Assembly (NCBI GenBank): GCA_950295325.1 | Contig: OX485805.1 | Coordinates: forward strand, 37,557,501 to 37,621,500 | Length of the DNA: 64,000 nucleotides | Reading direction: 5' to 3' | Source of the DNA: Polytrichum commune | Lineage: Eukaryota; Streptophyta; Polytrichopsida; Polytrichales; Polytrichaceae | Shown here: in pieces, positions 45,747-58,000 of the stretch | How positions within the stretch are numbered: the first letter of the stretch is position 1 | Layout of the letters: every line of letters starts with the position of its first letter | The notes under the pieces: generated by a model | Databases searched by the model: none | What the model was told of the DNA's origin: nothing | What the model saw: the letters and a program-made list of their open reading frames with translations, nothing else | Translations under genes and position numbers: made by a program

Positions 45747-46127
45747 CTACACGGCGATGGTGGCGAGAACGAGGCCCAGAAGCGAGTTCACCAACCCGCC
45801 CAGGAGGCTGAGGAGGGTCGTGGTGACAGCGCCCACCGTCACCTGAATGCCACCCACGACCTGGGTGAGGATCACCTCCGTGACACCCAGGGGGAGGTCG
45901 ATGGAGCTTGTGATCTCGTTCCCCAGGCTGTTCACCAAGCTCAGGACCAGGCCCAACGCCTCTTGGGTGACGGTGACGACGGCTGTGACACCCGCCGCGA
46001 TGTCGATGCCGTTCACGTTGATGCTCACAGGAGTCTGGTTCTTAACACTCACGCTGACCCCATGCACCGCCATGACGGCGGCCAACAGGACCATGCAGAT
46101 GAGAGCGCTCTTCACGGCGGACGCCAT
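45747..46127 (-). CDS. Secreted hydrophobic 126-residue protein, gene A2
   Basis: This encodes a 126-residue protein identical to A1 except for Ala-to-Val at residue 5 and Gly-to-Ala near residue 123 by my reading. The signal peptide, the cysteine-free mature part and the hydrophobic C-terminus are intact. The DNA also differs at only a few positions from A1, whereas the flanking DNA has more substitutions and several indels. TATA (46264-46270) and RY (46512-46519) sit upstream on the reverse strand. The 5' flank is cut by the copia insertion about 970 bp upstream of the start codon, beyond these promoter motifs. Confidence 0.8.
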   Translation of the reverse strand: MASAVKSALICMVLLAAVMAVHGVSVSVKNQTPVSINVNGIDIAAGVTAVVTVTQEALGLVLSLVNSLGNEITSSIDLPLGVTEVILTQVVGGIQVTVGAVTTTLLSLLGGLVNSLLGLVLATIAV

Positions 46128-46263
46128 TTGATCGCTCGATCCAACTCTCTGGATCCTCCTGAAGTGCTGGAGCTGTAGAAAGCTGGAGAAGAATGAGGAG
46201 GATGGATCCGGTAGCTGCAGCTGCAATGAAAGATGATGGTGAACTCCGAGGACGGTGTGCACA

Positions 46264-46519
46264 TTATATAGCTCATCGCCTCCGTCATACATGATCCGGC
46301 CACCTCTAGCAACGTCGACGTCGCCGCGTGATTCCACCCCATGAGAGTGTTGTCGACGTGCCTACTGCCAACTGATAATCCTTTATGAGTCGTGCCTCGA
46401 CGTTCCTTGGATTGGGGTTATCTTCTTCCGGTGCACTTTAGGCTCACTTTAGGCTCGACTGCAGCTGCCTCCATGGCCACTTGCAGTTTGGCGAACGCTG
46501 ACTTTCATGTGCATGCATG
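46264..46519 (-). promoter_or_regulatory. Promoter of gene A2: TATA box and RY motif
   Basis: The reverse-strand TATATAA is at 46270-46264 and CATGCATG is at 46519-46512. Spacing to each other and to the start codon is close to that in A1. Confidence 0.6.
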
Positions 46520-47095
46520 GGGAGTCACCAATTCAATTTTTGGAGTAGCCGAATCAACTAAAGCGTGCGCAATTTGTCTCTGACTGGTGAGGGAAAGCTG
46601 GACAAGACCCCGCAGATACCTCTCACCTAGTGCTCACTGCGTCCGACCAATCTATACTGGATCAGTGTTGGTTGTGACGTTGAATCATGTCCAGTGTCTG
46701 GCAACGTTGCAGATGGCGTTTTACAGTTGTCATTCTCCTCCCAGATATTAGGTCCATGGTTTTGTTGCATATCCCTGAGATTCAGCTGTGGCCGGTTTTT
46801 GGCCAATTCTAGGTGTATAAACAGCCAAGAGTTCTAAACGCTAGTTTCCGAAGCGCTCAGTGCGAGCATCAAGTGATAAAGTGTGTAGACCTTTTTGATT
46901 CACATGCTGGCCGTGGGACTCCATCACGTGGATGTATCTGTGAATGCACATTGGGATGACCATCAGAGACGGGAATCTGGATCTGATTATTTGAGGAACC
47001 TTTTTGCTAAGAATTGAGGTGAAATGAGGCTGTTGTCGTCGACTACAAAATCCACTCAAGAACGTTTGATCCTCGGAGGCGAAGTCTATGCTGTC

Positions 47096-48112
47096 TGAAG
47101 AAAATGTGGACTAATACACATGTATCTGTGTGAGAAGTTGCTTTGAATTGAAATGAAAATTTTATTTCTACTTGACTGGAATGCACATCTTACGGAATCC
47201 CTTTCTACTGTATTCCTACGCCCGATGTGGATCTATTGTATCTACGCACTATCTTGACTAGCTAAAGCATATGCTCTCTATCTGTCTATCAATTGTGTGC
47301 TTACAAAGATGCTTCCGAAGACTGACTACCTGCAGTTAAGTATCAGTGCTCAAGGGGCGCCTAGTTCTGGAAGCTTCGTCGCGACCTCTGACAGAATTCA
47401 TCCGAATGACTGATGAACGTAAGTAGTTACTTTCATCGCTCCCACTCGTTCTTCGGTCATTCGTGAACCCTAACCCTGGCTAGGTGGTGCAGCCTAGTTC
47501 TTCCTAAGAGTCTGAAACCTAACCCTAAGCCTAGAGGTCTAAACCTAGAGATTGCCTTGGTGAATTTGATTTGTTGCTATGACGTCCTGGTTCACCACGT
47601 CACCTTCACAGGAGAATATGGCGCAACATGTCTCTTCAATCATCACCCAACAGTATGTAGGTGCACGTTGTTTAATCATGCCGGGGCAGATATGGTTTCG
47701 ATCATTTCCTAAGTATGGAGGAGCATCCCCTTTAATCATGTCAGGCGGCCTTTTCGCCTTAAGCTCGTCAGGCGGTTGCTCAAATCTCTCAAGCCTTTTC
47801 AGCCTCGACATTTCTTCTTTGAAGCCCTTCTCATCTCATACTTCTTGCAGTCAGACTCGTTGTTCCTTCAGCTTTGTGGCTCGATTATGGCTCTTGCAGT
47901 GACTTCAGCTTCGCGTTCCGCAACAGTCTCCTACTCCATGCTCCGCGATGGTTTTAACTTGTGTTGTCTTCCTTGTTAACTTTCCTGCTTTGCTGTTGCT
48001 TGTCGACTTCTTGATCTGTTTCTCATCTGTGTGCTAACTTCCTTGTTCTGTCTTTGCTTGCTAGCTCCTTAATTCCTTCTAACTTGTGTCCTGTGACCAG
48101 GTTGCTGCTCTC
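47096..48112 (-). repeat. Inverted copy of the element's 3' end
   Basis: It begins TGAAGAAAATGTGGACTAAT, the reverse complement of the true LTR end (…CACATTTTCTTCA at 48429). It continues through the whole LTR and about 190 bp of internal 3' sequence, ending in GTTGCTGCTCTC at 48112. The frame 47545-47811 (-) is residue-identical to 53286-53552 (+). This copy preserves the LTR's last 50 bp that the actual 3' LTR has lost. Confidence 0.92.
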
Positions 48113-48117
48113 ACAGA

Positions 48118-48429
48118 ATTCGGATGAATTCTGTCAGAGGTCGTGACGAAGCTTCCAGAACTAGGCGCCCCTTGAGCACTGATACTTAACTGCAGGTAGT
48201 CAGTCTTCGGAAACATCTTTGTAAGCACACAATTGATAGACAGATAGAAAGCATATGCTTTAGCTAGTCAAGATAGTGCGTAGATACAATAGATCCACAT
48301 CGGGCGTAGGAATACAGTAGAAAGGGATTCCGTAAGATGTGCATTCCAGTCAAGTAGAAATAAAATTTTCATTTCAATTCAAAGCAACTTCTCACACAGA
48401 TACATGTGTATTAGTCCACATTTTCTTCA
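48118..48429 (+). repeat. Partial 5' LTR in direct orientation
   Basis: It matches 53690-53951 of the 3' LTR and then extends a further ~50 bp to the LTR end TTTTCTTCA. The upstream part of this LTR, with any promoter it carried, is missing and replaced by the inverted segment. Confidence 0.88.
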
Positions 48430-48444
48430 GGTTATGGGCCCACC
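48430..48444 (+). other. Primer-binding site for half initiator tRNA-Met
   Basis: GGTTATGGGCCCACC directly follows the LTR end. It is complementary over 15 nt to the anticodon stem-loop region of plant initiator tRNA-Met (GGUGGGCCCAUAACC), not to the tRNA 3' end. Drosophila copia uses such an internal half-tRNA primer. Known plant copia elements usually use the 3' end. Confidence 0.85.
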
Positions 48445-48488
48445 GCAAGAGATCTAGCTTTTGATTGAAGTTCTATTGTCTACATACC

Positions 48489-51400
48489 ATGGATAAGAGA
48501 GACTCTGAGATTCGAGTGTTTGACGGGACTAAGTTCCCTGTCTGGAAGTTCTATATGGAACTCTGTTTCTCCACCCGAGAGGTAATGCCTATTGTCAATG
48601 GCACCACACCGCAACCAGGTGCAGAAGCTTCAGAACTTGAGAAGGCAGCATGGATAAAGGGTGATAACCTGGCAAAGCAGTTGATAGGCGCGTCAGTAAC
48701 TCTATCTGTGCTAGAAAATCTCGTCAATTGTACAACCGCAGCTTCTATGTGGTCTACACTGTGTGCATTTTATCAACACAAATCAAAAGAAAACATATAC
48801 ATGGTACAGAATAGCTTCTATGAATACAAGATGAGCATAGGAGATTCCATCAACACCCATGTTAACAAGGTTATTAGCATGGGTAATCTTTTAAAGGATC
48901 TGGGCAAACCAGTTGATGATGACATGCTTATCACCAAAATAATCTGTAGCTTACCTCCCAGCTATAATAGCATTGTTACCGCCTGGACTAACCTCCCTGT
49001 TAGCAACAAACCGTTGAAAATCTTAAGGTTCGCCTGCTGCAACTGGAACATCTCCTGGCGCTACAAGGGGGAGAACTTGCAGGCGACTCAGCATTTTTCA
49101 CCCGCTCCAACAGAATGCCCTCACAGAACAAGAAGTCGCACCATGAGCAAAACAAAGAGTACATCAAGAACCTGAAGGGTCGCACTCGTTGTTACAACTG
49201 TGGAGAGCACGATCACTGGACAACAGAATGCCCACAACCAAGACGCAATAAAGATAAGTTCTCAAACCAAAAGAAGAACAGAATTGATTATCAGCAACGA
49301 TTTTCCAAGACCAAACGTAGCGACGCTTATGTTGCTACATCTGAGCAGCCTAATTCTTGTTCAGATAACTCAGAACAAGACTCTGAACCAGATGCTCACG
49401 CGTTCATGGTCGTCAACAAACGGTCACAGGCATTGAGTGTCAACCTGGACAAACAAGCCTGGTATGCCGACTCAGGAGCTACTGAACACATGACAGAACG
49501 CCGCGATTGGTTTGCTACCTTTAAAGACATACCATCAGGCACATGGGCTGTTGCTGTAGCAGATGACAGAGATTTGTGGGTCAGAGGGATAGGTGATATC
49601 CATATCACACGCCTAGTTGCTGGAGAACACAAGAAAGGCATTCTCAAGAAAGTATTATTCATACCTGAATTGCGGCGGAACTTGTTCTCCATTGGACTTG
49701 CATCCAAAGCCGGCTTATCTTTCCAGACCCTCGGAAGCAGATGTGTTCTCTATGACGATCTTGGACGAGGCCCGATAGTAATGGAAGGCACCCAAGTTGG
49801 AACACTCTACAAACTCTCTATCAGTCCTGTTCTTCCTACACCAGCGCCGGATCTCCCACCTGCACTAGCACTGGCTACGCCACCTGCAGATCGACCCCCA
49901 TCGTCAGTACTTGCCGTCACCAATTCTTGTGACACTGACTTAGTACTCTGGCACAACAGAATGGGCCATGTAAGTGTACAAACGATCAAGAATATGAGCA
50001 CACACAACAGTGTCAAGGATATGCCAATTCTTGCTCATAACACACTACCTGGTATCTGCTCCGGTTGTGCTCTGGGCAAACAACACAAATCGACATATCC
50101 CTCGAATTCAGAGAAAGAAAGGTCAAAGATACTTGGAGAGTTGCTGCATGCCGACTTGTGTGGAAAGATGTCCACTACTTCTTTAGGAGGTGCTCGTTAT
50201 TACATTTTAATCAAAGACGATTGTACTTCCTTCAGATTTGTCGTTTTTCTTGCAGCAAAAAGCAGTGCTATCAGATTCTTCACTAAAGTCTTACGATATG
50301 TCGAGCGGACAACCGGAAACCCCGTCAAGACTCGCACTGATCGCGGAAAGGAGTTCTGCAACGCTAATTTCGACTTACTACTTGAGAACGAGGGCATACT
50401 ACGCGAGACAAGCACCTCATACACTCCCCAACAGAACGGATATGTTGAACGTGACAATCGCACCATCTGTGAAGCCGCTCGGAGCATGCTCCATCTTCAC
50501 AACTTACCCCTGAAACTCTGGGCAGAATCCATTCACACAGTAGTCTACCTCCTTAACCGGACCATCAACACCCAGGTTGGTTTTGTGACTCCCTACGAAT
50601 TATGGTTCAAAAAGAAACCCACTGTTTCTCATTACAAAACTTTTGGTATTCTTGCTTATATCTTCACTGATAAGTCTCAGCGTACTAAGTTTCAACCCAA
50701 AGGTTCTCGGGTTGTATTTGTCGGCTACAGCGACACAAGCAAGGGTTGGAGATTTTGGAATCCACTTACAGATCGTGTTTCGGAAAGCTCTGATGTGATA
50801 TTTGATGAGGCTATTGCTTACTCCCCATCTCTTTCTCAACCAAACAACCTCCACACGATGACATTCCTTCTTCCCTATTCTTCAACCTCGAACCCCCTGT
50901 TATCCCCCCTCCCCCACCCTAGATCGCTCCCATTCCTCTTCCAGTGGGAGTCTCCTCCACATCAGACTCTCTCCCTTCTCTCGAGCCTGATAGTCCTTCT
51001 GACTCTCCATCAGACCCTCTAACTTCTTCTGATGACCCCCTACCATCTCCTGCTCTTCCTTCTATTTCGTCTCCTCCTCCCTCTACTATTCCCTCTTCCT
51101 CTCCCCTCACAGACGAGCCTATTCACCATAAGTATCGTTCTCTCACTGATATTTACACTGACTCACCTGCTCCCGCACAAATCCCCTCTGCTCCACCACC
51201 CGCTCAGCTTCTCCCTCCACCACCCCCTTCCCCAGCGTCCTCTGCACAAAGTTCTTTTGCCAATATGATCACATCTGCAGAAACATACCGCGAACCAGCT
51301 ACATACACTCAAGCCATCATGTCTCCTCAAGCTGCGTATTGGAAAACAACTATGGAACGCGAGTATGATTCATTGATGGAAAATCGTACCTGGATACTCG

Positions 51401-52875
51401 TTCCCCCTCCACCCGGCCGCACTATTGTTCAATGCAAATGGGTGTACAAGATCAAGTATACATCAGCTGGTACCATTGACAAATACAAAGCACGGCTTGT
51501 GGCCAAAGGTTATAGTCAAGTTCATGGCATTGACTATACAGAAACCTTCAGTCCAGTTATCAAGCACGACTCTGTCCGAGTTATCTTCGCGATCGCGGCT
51601 GTCCTACGCATGCACATGCGACAATTCCACATCGCGACGGCCTACCTCAACAGCGATCTTACCACCCGCATCTACATGCACCAACCTGAGGGGTTTACCA
51701 GCACCACACATCCTTCTCATGTGTGCTTACTCTTAAAGAGTCTTTATGGCCTCAAGCAATCTGGCCGCTTGTGGAATCACACCTTTGACGCTTTTCTCAA
51801 GCTCTATAACCTTACCACCAGCGACGATGACACTTGTGTCTATTACTGACTTACTCCTACCAACTCTGTCGATCTAATTGTCGGCATCTTCGTCGACGAT
51901 GGTATCGTTTGTGCCTCAGCTCCCACAGATCTTGATGCAGTTATCCACCATCTTCAGACCACATTCAAAGTCACACATGGTCCTATGGATTACTACGTCG
52001 GCTTTCAGGTGCACCGCGATCCTAACACTCATTCCATACTCATTAACCAGGCTCGCTACATCGCTGATATTCTTGACCGCTTCAACCTAGACAAGGCAAA
52101 CCCGGTCACCACCCCTGCCGACACCCACATCCCACTACAAGCTATGCTCGGCCCAGACGACCTTACCCTTCCTCCCTCTGTCTTATACCGCGAAGCCGTC
52201 GGATGCCTCATGTATGCCATGGTCTTAACTCGCCCGGACATTGCATTTGCTGTTAGCAGGGTTGCCAAGTTCACCAGTGCCCCTCGCACCTCCCATTGGA
52301 CAGCAGTCAAACGCATCTTTCGCTATCTCTCCGGGACCATCAACATGGGTATCTCCTACTCTGACTCGCTAGCAACTCTATCTCTCCGAGGTTATTGCGA
52401 TGCAGATTATGCTGGCGACCATGACGATCGGAAGTCACGAACATGTTACCTCTTCCTTATCGCAAATGGCGTGATCGCTTGGAGCAGCAAACACCAAGGG
52501 TGCACAGCCGACTCCACCACTGAAGCGGAGTTCGTCGCCATGGCAGAAACAGTTAAGGAAGCCATCTGGCTTCGCCGCCTCCTTTTCAGCCTCGGTTTCC
52601 CTTCCTCCACACCCATTCCCCTCTTCTCTGACAACCAAGGAGCTATCCAACTTGTTAAGAACCCCAAATACCACAAATGTACCAAACACATCGAAGTCAA
52701 ATATTACCTCATTCGAGAAAAATACGAACTTGACCAGATCGATGTTCTTTATGTTCATACCAAACAGCAGCTTGCAGATATCCATACCAAACCTCTTCCC
52801 CGCGAAGCATTTCAACACCTCCGCCGTCTCCACGGCCTTGCTACTCCCCTGTCTCGAACGAGTGGGAGACCTTGA
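48489..52875 (+). pseudogene. copia gag-pol polyprotein, inactivated
   Basis: Domain order is that of Ty1/copia. It has gag (from 48489), a CCHC knuckle CYNCGEHDHWTTEC (49190-49231), protease WYADSGATEHMT (about 49460), GAG-pre-integrase ending CSGCALGKQH, and an integrase with HADLCG, RTDRGKEF and NGYVERDNRT supplying D, D and E. Reverse transcriptase follows, with KARLVAKGYSQ and FVDD (51889-51900), then RNase H with CDADYAGD and DSTTEAEFVAM. Lesions are a one-base frame change at about 49007-49010 in gag, a frame change before 50944 plus a TAG at 50920-50922 in the linker, an in-frame TGA at 51847-51849 just before FVDD, and His (51628-51630) in place of the first catalytic Asp of reverse transcriptase. 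It cannot act autonomously. Confidence 0.93.
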
Positions 52876-52900
52876 GATATGGGTAGAAGAAACAAAAGCG

Positions 52901-53042
52901 AGCGTTCTCACAGGAGAGCAGCAGCCTGGTCACAGGACACAAGTTAGAAGGAATTAAGGAGTTAGCAAGCAAGCGTTCTCACAGGAGAGCAGCAACCTGG
53001 TCACAGGACACAAGTTAGAAGGAATTAAGGAGCTAGCAAGCA
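52901..53042 (+). repeat. Tandem 71-bp pair before the 3' LTR
   Basis: AGCGTTCTCACAGGAGAGCA starts at 52901 and again at 52972. The two units differ at very few positions. The inverted left-end copy ends inside the second unit. Confidence 0.85.
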
Positions 53043-53171
53043 AAGACAGAACAAGGAAGTTAGCACACAGATGAGAAACAGATCAAGAAGTCGACAAGCA
53101 ACAGCAAAGCAGGAAAGTTAACAAGGAAGACAACACAAGTTAAAACCATCGCGGAGCATGGAGTAGGAGAC

Positions 53172-53951
53172 TGTTGCGGAACGCGAAGCTGAAGTCACTG
53201 CAAGAGCCATAATCGAGCCACAAAGCTGAAGGAACAACGAGTCTGACTGCAAGAAGTATGAGATGAGAAGGGCTTCAAAGAAGAAATGTCGAGGCTGAAA
53301 AGGCTTGAGAGATTTGAGCAACCGCCTGACGAGCTTAAGGCGAAAAGGCCGCCTGACATGATTAAAGGGGATGCTCCTCCATACTTAGGAAATGATCGAA
53401 ACCATATCTGCCCCGGCATGATTAAACAACGTGCACCTACATACTGTTGGGTGATGATTGAAGAGACATGTTGCGCCATATTCTCCTGTGAAGGTGACGT
53501 GGTGAACCAGGACGTCATAGCAACAAATCAAATTCACCAAGGCAATCTCTAGGTTTAGACCTCTAGGCTTAGGGTTAGGTTTCAGACTCTTAGGAAGAAC
53601 TAGGCTGCACCACCTAGCCAGGGTTAGGGTTCACGAATGACCGAAGAATGAGTGGGAGCGATGAAAGTAACTACTTACGTTCATCAGTCATTCGGATGAA
53701 TTCTGTCAGAGGTCGCGACGAAGCTTCCAGAACTAGGCGCCCCTTGAGCACTGATACTTAACTGCAGGTAGTCAGTCTTCGGAAGCATCTTTGTAAGCAC
53801 ACAATTGATAGACAGATAGAGAGCATATGCTTTAGCTAGTCAAGATAGTGCGTAGATACAATAGATCCACATCGGGCGTAGGAATACAGTAGAAAGGGAT
53901 TCCGTAAGATGTGCATTCCAGTCAAGTAGAAATAAAATTTTCATTTCAATT
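53172..53951 (+). repeat. 3' LTR, truncated at its right end
   Basis: The probable start TGTTGCGGAA follows a purine-rich GGAGTAGGAGAC, which would serve as polypurine tract; this start is an inference. The right end stops at TTTCAATT, about 50 bp short of the complete LTR end preserved at 48429 and 47096. It then passes directly into host DNA CTACTTCCTATC. Confidence 0.7.
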
Positions 53952-55006
53952 CTACTTCCTATCTTCATGATCGGTTTGGATAAGTAAACAGGCAGCTCCC
54001 CTGTTCGTGCTCATTCAATCTCCGTTCTGGTGATCGATGACACATTCTGCTTGTTCAATTTAACTGTCTACCTTCACAACTACTGTTTCCAGGAAGTAGT
54101 TGTCAAAATCCTCCCATTGAGAATTAGCAGTGAAGTTCAGAGTGTGCACGTGCCAACAGGAAGTGGGTTATGAACAAGTGGATCTCAGGTATCTCTTCAT
54201 CTTCATTCAGCGAAGCCGGGATATTCATTGCGATTTGGCGAACAGTGTACTCTGCATCTACACAAAAAGCTCAAACTCCCACAATCTTGGGAAGCAATAG
54301 CTGTGAAATCTTAGGACGCAGCTCAAGAAACAGCCACACAGCTCACGATTATAAATTTCACATGCAGCTCTGGATCTTCGATGCTCGCAGCAATTTTCAT
54401 GAGCGTGTCGAAATCCTCAGCAACCATTTCCCACATTGCTTCCCGTTCTGCGTCATATCCAATTTTGCAGAAATAGATCGCCGTAAGCGTTCATGAGAGG
54501 AAGGATCATGCACTTCATACAAATCAAATAAAACTAAGATCAGCCAAAGCACACAAGTGATGCATCCATTCCATGGTATTATCTTGACTGTGAATAACCC
54601 ACATGATCGCATGAATCACTTACGAAATATCTCTACAGCATTCTGAGGTGTTGCTGATACTTGGAGTTGCAAATACTTATGTAATAGGAGTGCCCATAGG
54701 TGCTCACCATGATTCAACGTCTACGCGCATACAGTTTCTCAAAATTGAACGATTTCACCATAATAAAATTCCAATTCTTACAAAGAAACGCATAATGATC
54801 CAGAATTTCTAATATATCATGTGACACTAGAGGCAAGTGGAAAGCAAATAATTTATATGCTCGTATTGTCCATGATTGATATGAACCATGCTAATTAAAT
54901 TGGGCAACGAAAAAAACTATAGATAATAACTAATAAATAAAAACTTCACTAGCAAATAAAGATAATTTCCATGAAAATAGTATGTATTTCAAAGAAAATA
55001 TTTAGG
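53952..55006 (-). repeat. Right arm of the A/B unit, distal part
   Basis: This continues the arm interrupted at 47095 and is the reverse complement of 31676-33230. It includes the exon-like segment (reverse strand near 54370-54480). It stops at 55006, where R1 begins. In the left arm the corresponding point lies at the edge of the MULE-type pseudogene. Confidence 0.88.
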
Positions 55007-55008
55007 GC

Positions 55009-58000
55009 CATGGAATTATTGCTCTCATAATTTGTGCACAAATTCCTCAATTGAAAGCCTAAATGAAAGGAAGGGATGGTCCTACATACTGACACAGAGA
55101 CACAAGCGTATGTTATAAGATTGAAAGCCCCAGGGGTATGTTTAAAGTAAACTTGTTACCAATTTGTAAGGAAATGGGAGTTGTGGCGTCTGTGTGAACT
55201 TATCCATTGTGGATGAAGGGGCTCTAGTAAAACCTACATTAAATGTGATATTTAGTGTCACCAATTCTAATTGTCATGTTTAGTACTAATTGTTAATTGT
55301 GGTATAATGTCACCAACACTAAATGTCAACCCAACATCTTTTTTCATTCCTTGTAATTCTTTGGGGTTTATAGATTTACAATGTCACAATCACTGTCACT
55401 TGTCAAGTGATTTTTCATCCAAAATTTCAATAATCTATGACAATATTTCATCACAAGTTGCTGACAATAGAAGGTATGGTTTTGGCCAATGGATGAACAC
55501 ATCCATCATCCATGATAGTATGAGTAAACTTATTCATAGGTGTCATCCAAAAAGTTAGCATAGTGACATCGAATACCATATGACGTTAAATATCATATTT
55601 AGTGTAGTCCTTATAAGGTTGAAGGCCTATTCATTTCAACTATATTCCACGAAACTAATTTGGGATCTTTAATGCTAATCCTGGAGTCAAGTCATTTAAA
55701 ATAGTCATTCACATGCTATAATGTAATTCACTACATTTTCACCCAAGAAATGGATAAATTCACGTAGACATTGTGAAACCCTAGCCATTTGTGAGAGAGG
55801 GTTAGAGGTAGGAAATTGATGGCCATGCCAACCAACCCACCTCACTTCAAGGTGTGGCCAAACTCCCCAAGAAAATGAAGTTGGCCACATCACCACCCCC
55901 AATTTTGGGGTCATAGACCCGCATTTCTGGCTCACTTTCCTTGTTGCATGCTCCACACAAACAATGCACACCACTAAGGTATGTGGGTGTTCTATGGGTT
56001 ATTTTCCTTTTGCTCCAACTTCTACCAATTAGATTTATGCAACATAAGTTGCGTTGCATTAACAAATCTATGATGAAGCATCAAGTTGAACAAGAATCGG
56101 ATGCCCCTTGAGTTTGTTATGGTTATGGGAAGTGCATGCTTGTTGAATCCTTAACTAAATACATGGGGTTTTTCCAACTATGTTTTATTGTTGAGTGTGG
56201 AGTACCAAGTGGGATTTGAAGACGTGGTCCAATCTCTTTTCAATATGTGTATACCACTCGAAAGACACTAGTTACAGTGAGATCAGACCACATGCTCAAA
56301 ATTTAGACAAACCTCTAGGATTCGGTCATGAACACATTGAGAGAGAAATGACAATCCCTTTGATTTGCAATTGTTGATCGGATGAAACAACTCCTAATTC
56401 CAACCAATGTCGAAAAACATATGTGAATGCAAAAATGCCCAGCATAGGGCCACATATTTTAGAATGATTTGGTAACTTTAGTAATCACAACAAATACATT
56501 GAGCCAAATAGGTCTAGGCATTCATATTGGATGGGCTTGCCTTTTAATAGCAAACACAAGGATGAATATGGTGTGAATAGAATCTCAATGTTCTTTTTGT
56601 TGGTTTTATGAGTATTGTGTGTTTAGCATGTTATGTTTATTGTGTATTAGCATGTTATAACACTTAACATGTAACACTCACTAGTCTTACCAATTGTGTT
56701 TTTGTAGGGGAGTGAAATTTTCTCAAAATATATGAAAATATAACACTTATAGGGGTAACACTTATAGAGTCCATACTGTAATAAGTTATTATAATTTGAG
56801 CATGTCTACTACATAATAATTAAACACTAAAGACCAATTAACGGGGAGAATTGACTACTGAAACCCCATGAAATTAACTAAACTACATACTAATATAATA
56901 TTTATTGTTTAAAGCAACAATACAAGAAATAGACAAAGCAATTCAGTGAATACCCAATTGATAACCAAGAAGTAAGGACATTGACCGAGTTGGCTCAAAT
57001 TTATCCCTGTTCACTATGGAAGACCAAAGGGTAAAACCTTGCCTTCATGAGCACATGCCTTTTACAAGACAATAATGGCTATGATGACTCCCTATCCATG
57101 AGTGATTGATTGCTAGGTTATCCTATAATTTCTGACTTTGATGTATTGCTACATTAACTTGGTGTTATGTGCTACACCACACTCCATCTTTAATGATTGT
57201 TCAAGGATCTAGAATCTATGTGCTTTCAAGCTTTGTGTTAGAGCCTTCAAGGTTTGAATTATTTATGGGTGACGTTAGTGACATGGTATTATGACTCGAG
57301 TCTATGCTTTGAATTACCTATCAAGATGCATGAATGACATATGGGAAATAATAATGGGCATGCATCCAAGAATCATCCGATTGTTGTTCATGTGGAGATT
57401 TATCTTTCAATATCCCAATTGAAGGAACAACTTGCCAAGATGTCATTATTTAGAAACATATTGTCTAGGTTAAAGGTATGTGAGAATCTTAAAGATACTA
57501 TTCTTAACCGTACAAATGTACAACTCTCCTATATTTGTTTTTTGAAAACAAAAAGACGTGCTACATTTTAGAAGATTCTGATCACTTTACGATCATTCTT
57601 TGTTTCATGTTCACATACCTTCAAATGATTTTGCACTATATATATACAATATTGATATGATAACAATGTACATGATTCATCATTTTGTTCCTTTTTAATA
57701 ATTTAAGAAACTCATTTTTGAGTAAAAGGAAGAACAACCGCAAGAGGAGAGCCCAATGACTGGGACCCTTCAAGAGTGCAAAGAAATGAGATCTGTCACC
57801 AAGTCATGGCCTCCTAGTAAATTGTTAGATTGCCGCCATGAACAATATCAAACTCCTTCATATTAATTTACACCAAACCTTTCAAACTCATTGAGAGTAC
57901 TTTTGTTGAGCTCATGCATGAGTTGAATTGAGGTAAGTTGGCCTTCTTTGGTTATTTATCTTGATTAGATACATATATTTAAAGGTTATTGTTAGTGGTT

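Larger units (their letters stand above)
43748..47095 (-). repeat. Right arm of the inverted A/B unit, proximal part
   Basis: It is the reverse complement of 33230-36203 with scattered substitutions and indels. It carries B2, the exon-like segments and A2. The arm is split at 47095/47096 by a copia element and resumes at 53952. The innermost ~150 bp are the start of the copia LTR seen at 36042, so the duplication happened after that LTR had entered B. Confidence 0.9.
47096..53951 (+). mobile_element. Defective Ty1/copia retrotransposon with inverted left end
   Basis: The element lies in the right A/B arm. The left arm (33170-33240) gives the empty site, with TATGCTCTCTACTTCC uninterrupted. 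It consists of an inverted copy of its own right end (47096-48112), a partial direct 5' LTR (48118-48429), a primer site (48430-48444), a gag-pol region (48489-52875), a 71-bp tandem pair, and a 3' LTR missing its last ~50 bp (to 53951). Only 1-2 bp are shared at the two junctions, so no normal 5-bp duplication exists. The inverted terminal copy is almost identical to the right end, so the structure is recent. Confidence 0.9.

Noticed and set aside
47545-47811. 88-residue frame duplicated at 53286-53552
   Set aside because: It lies in the copia LTR and its inverted copy; identity reflects recent duplication, not protein selection.
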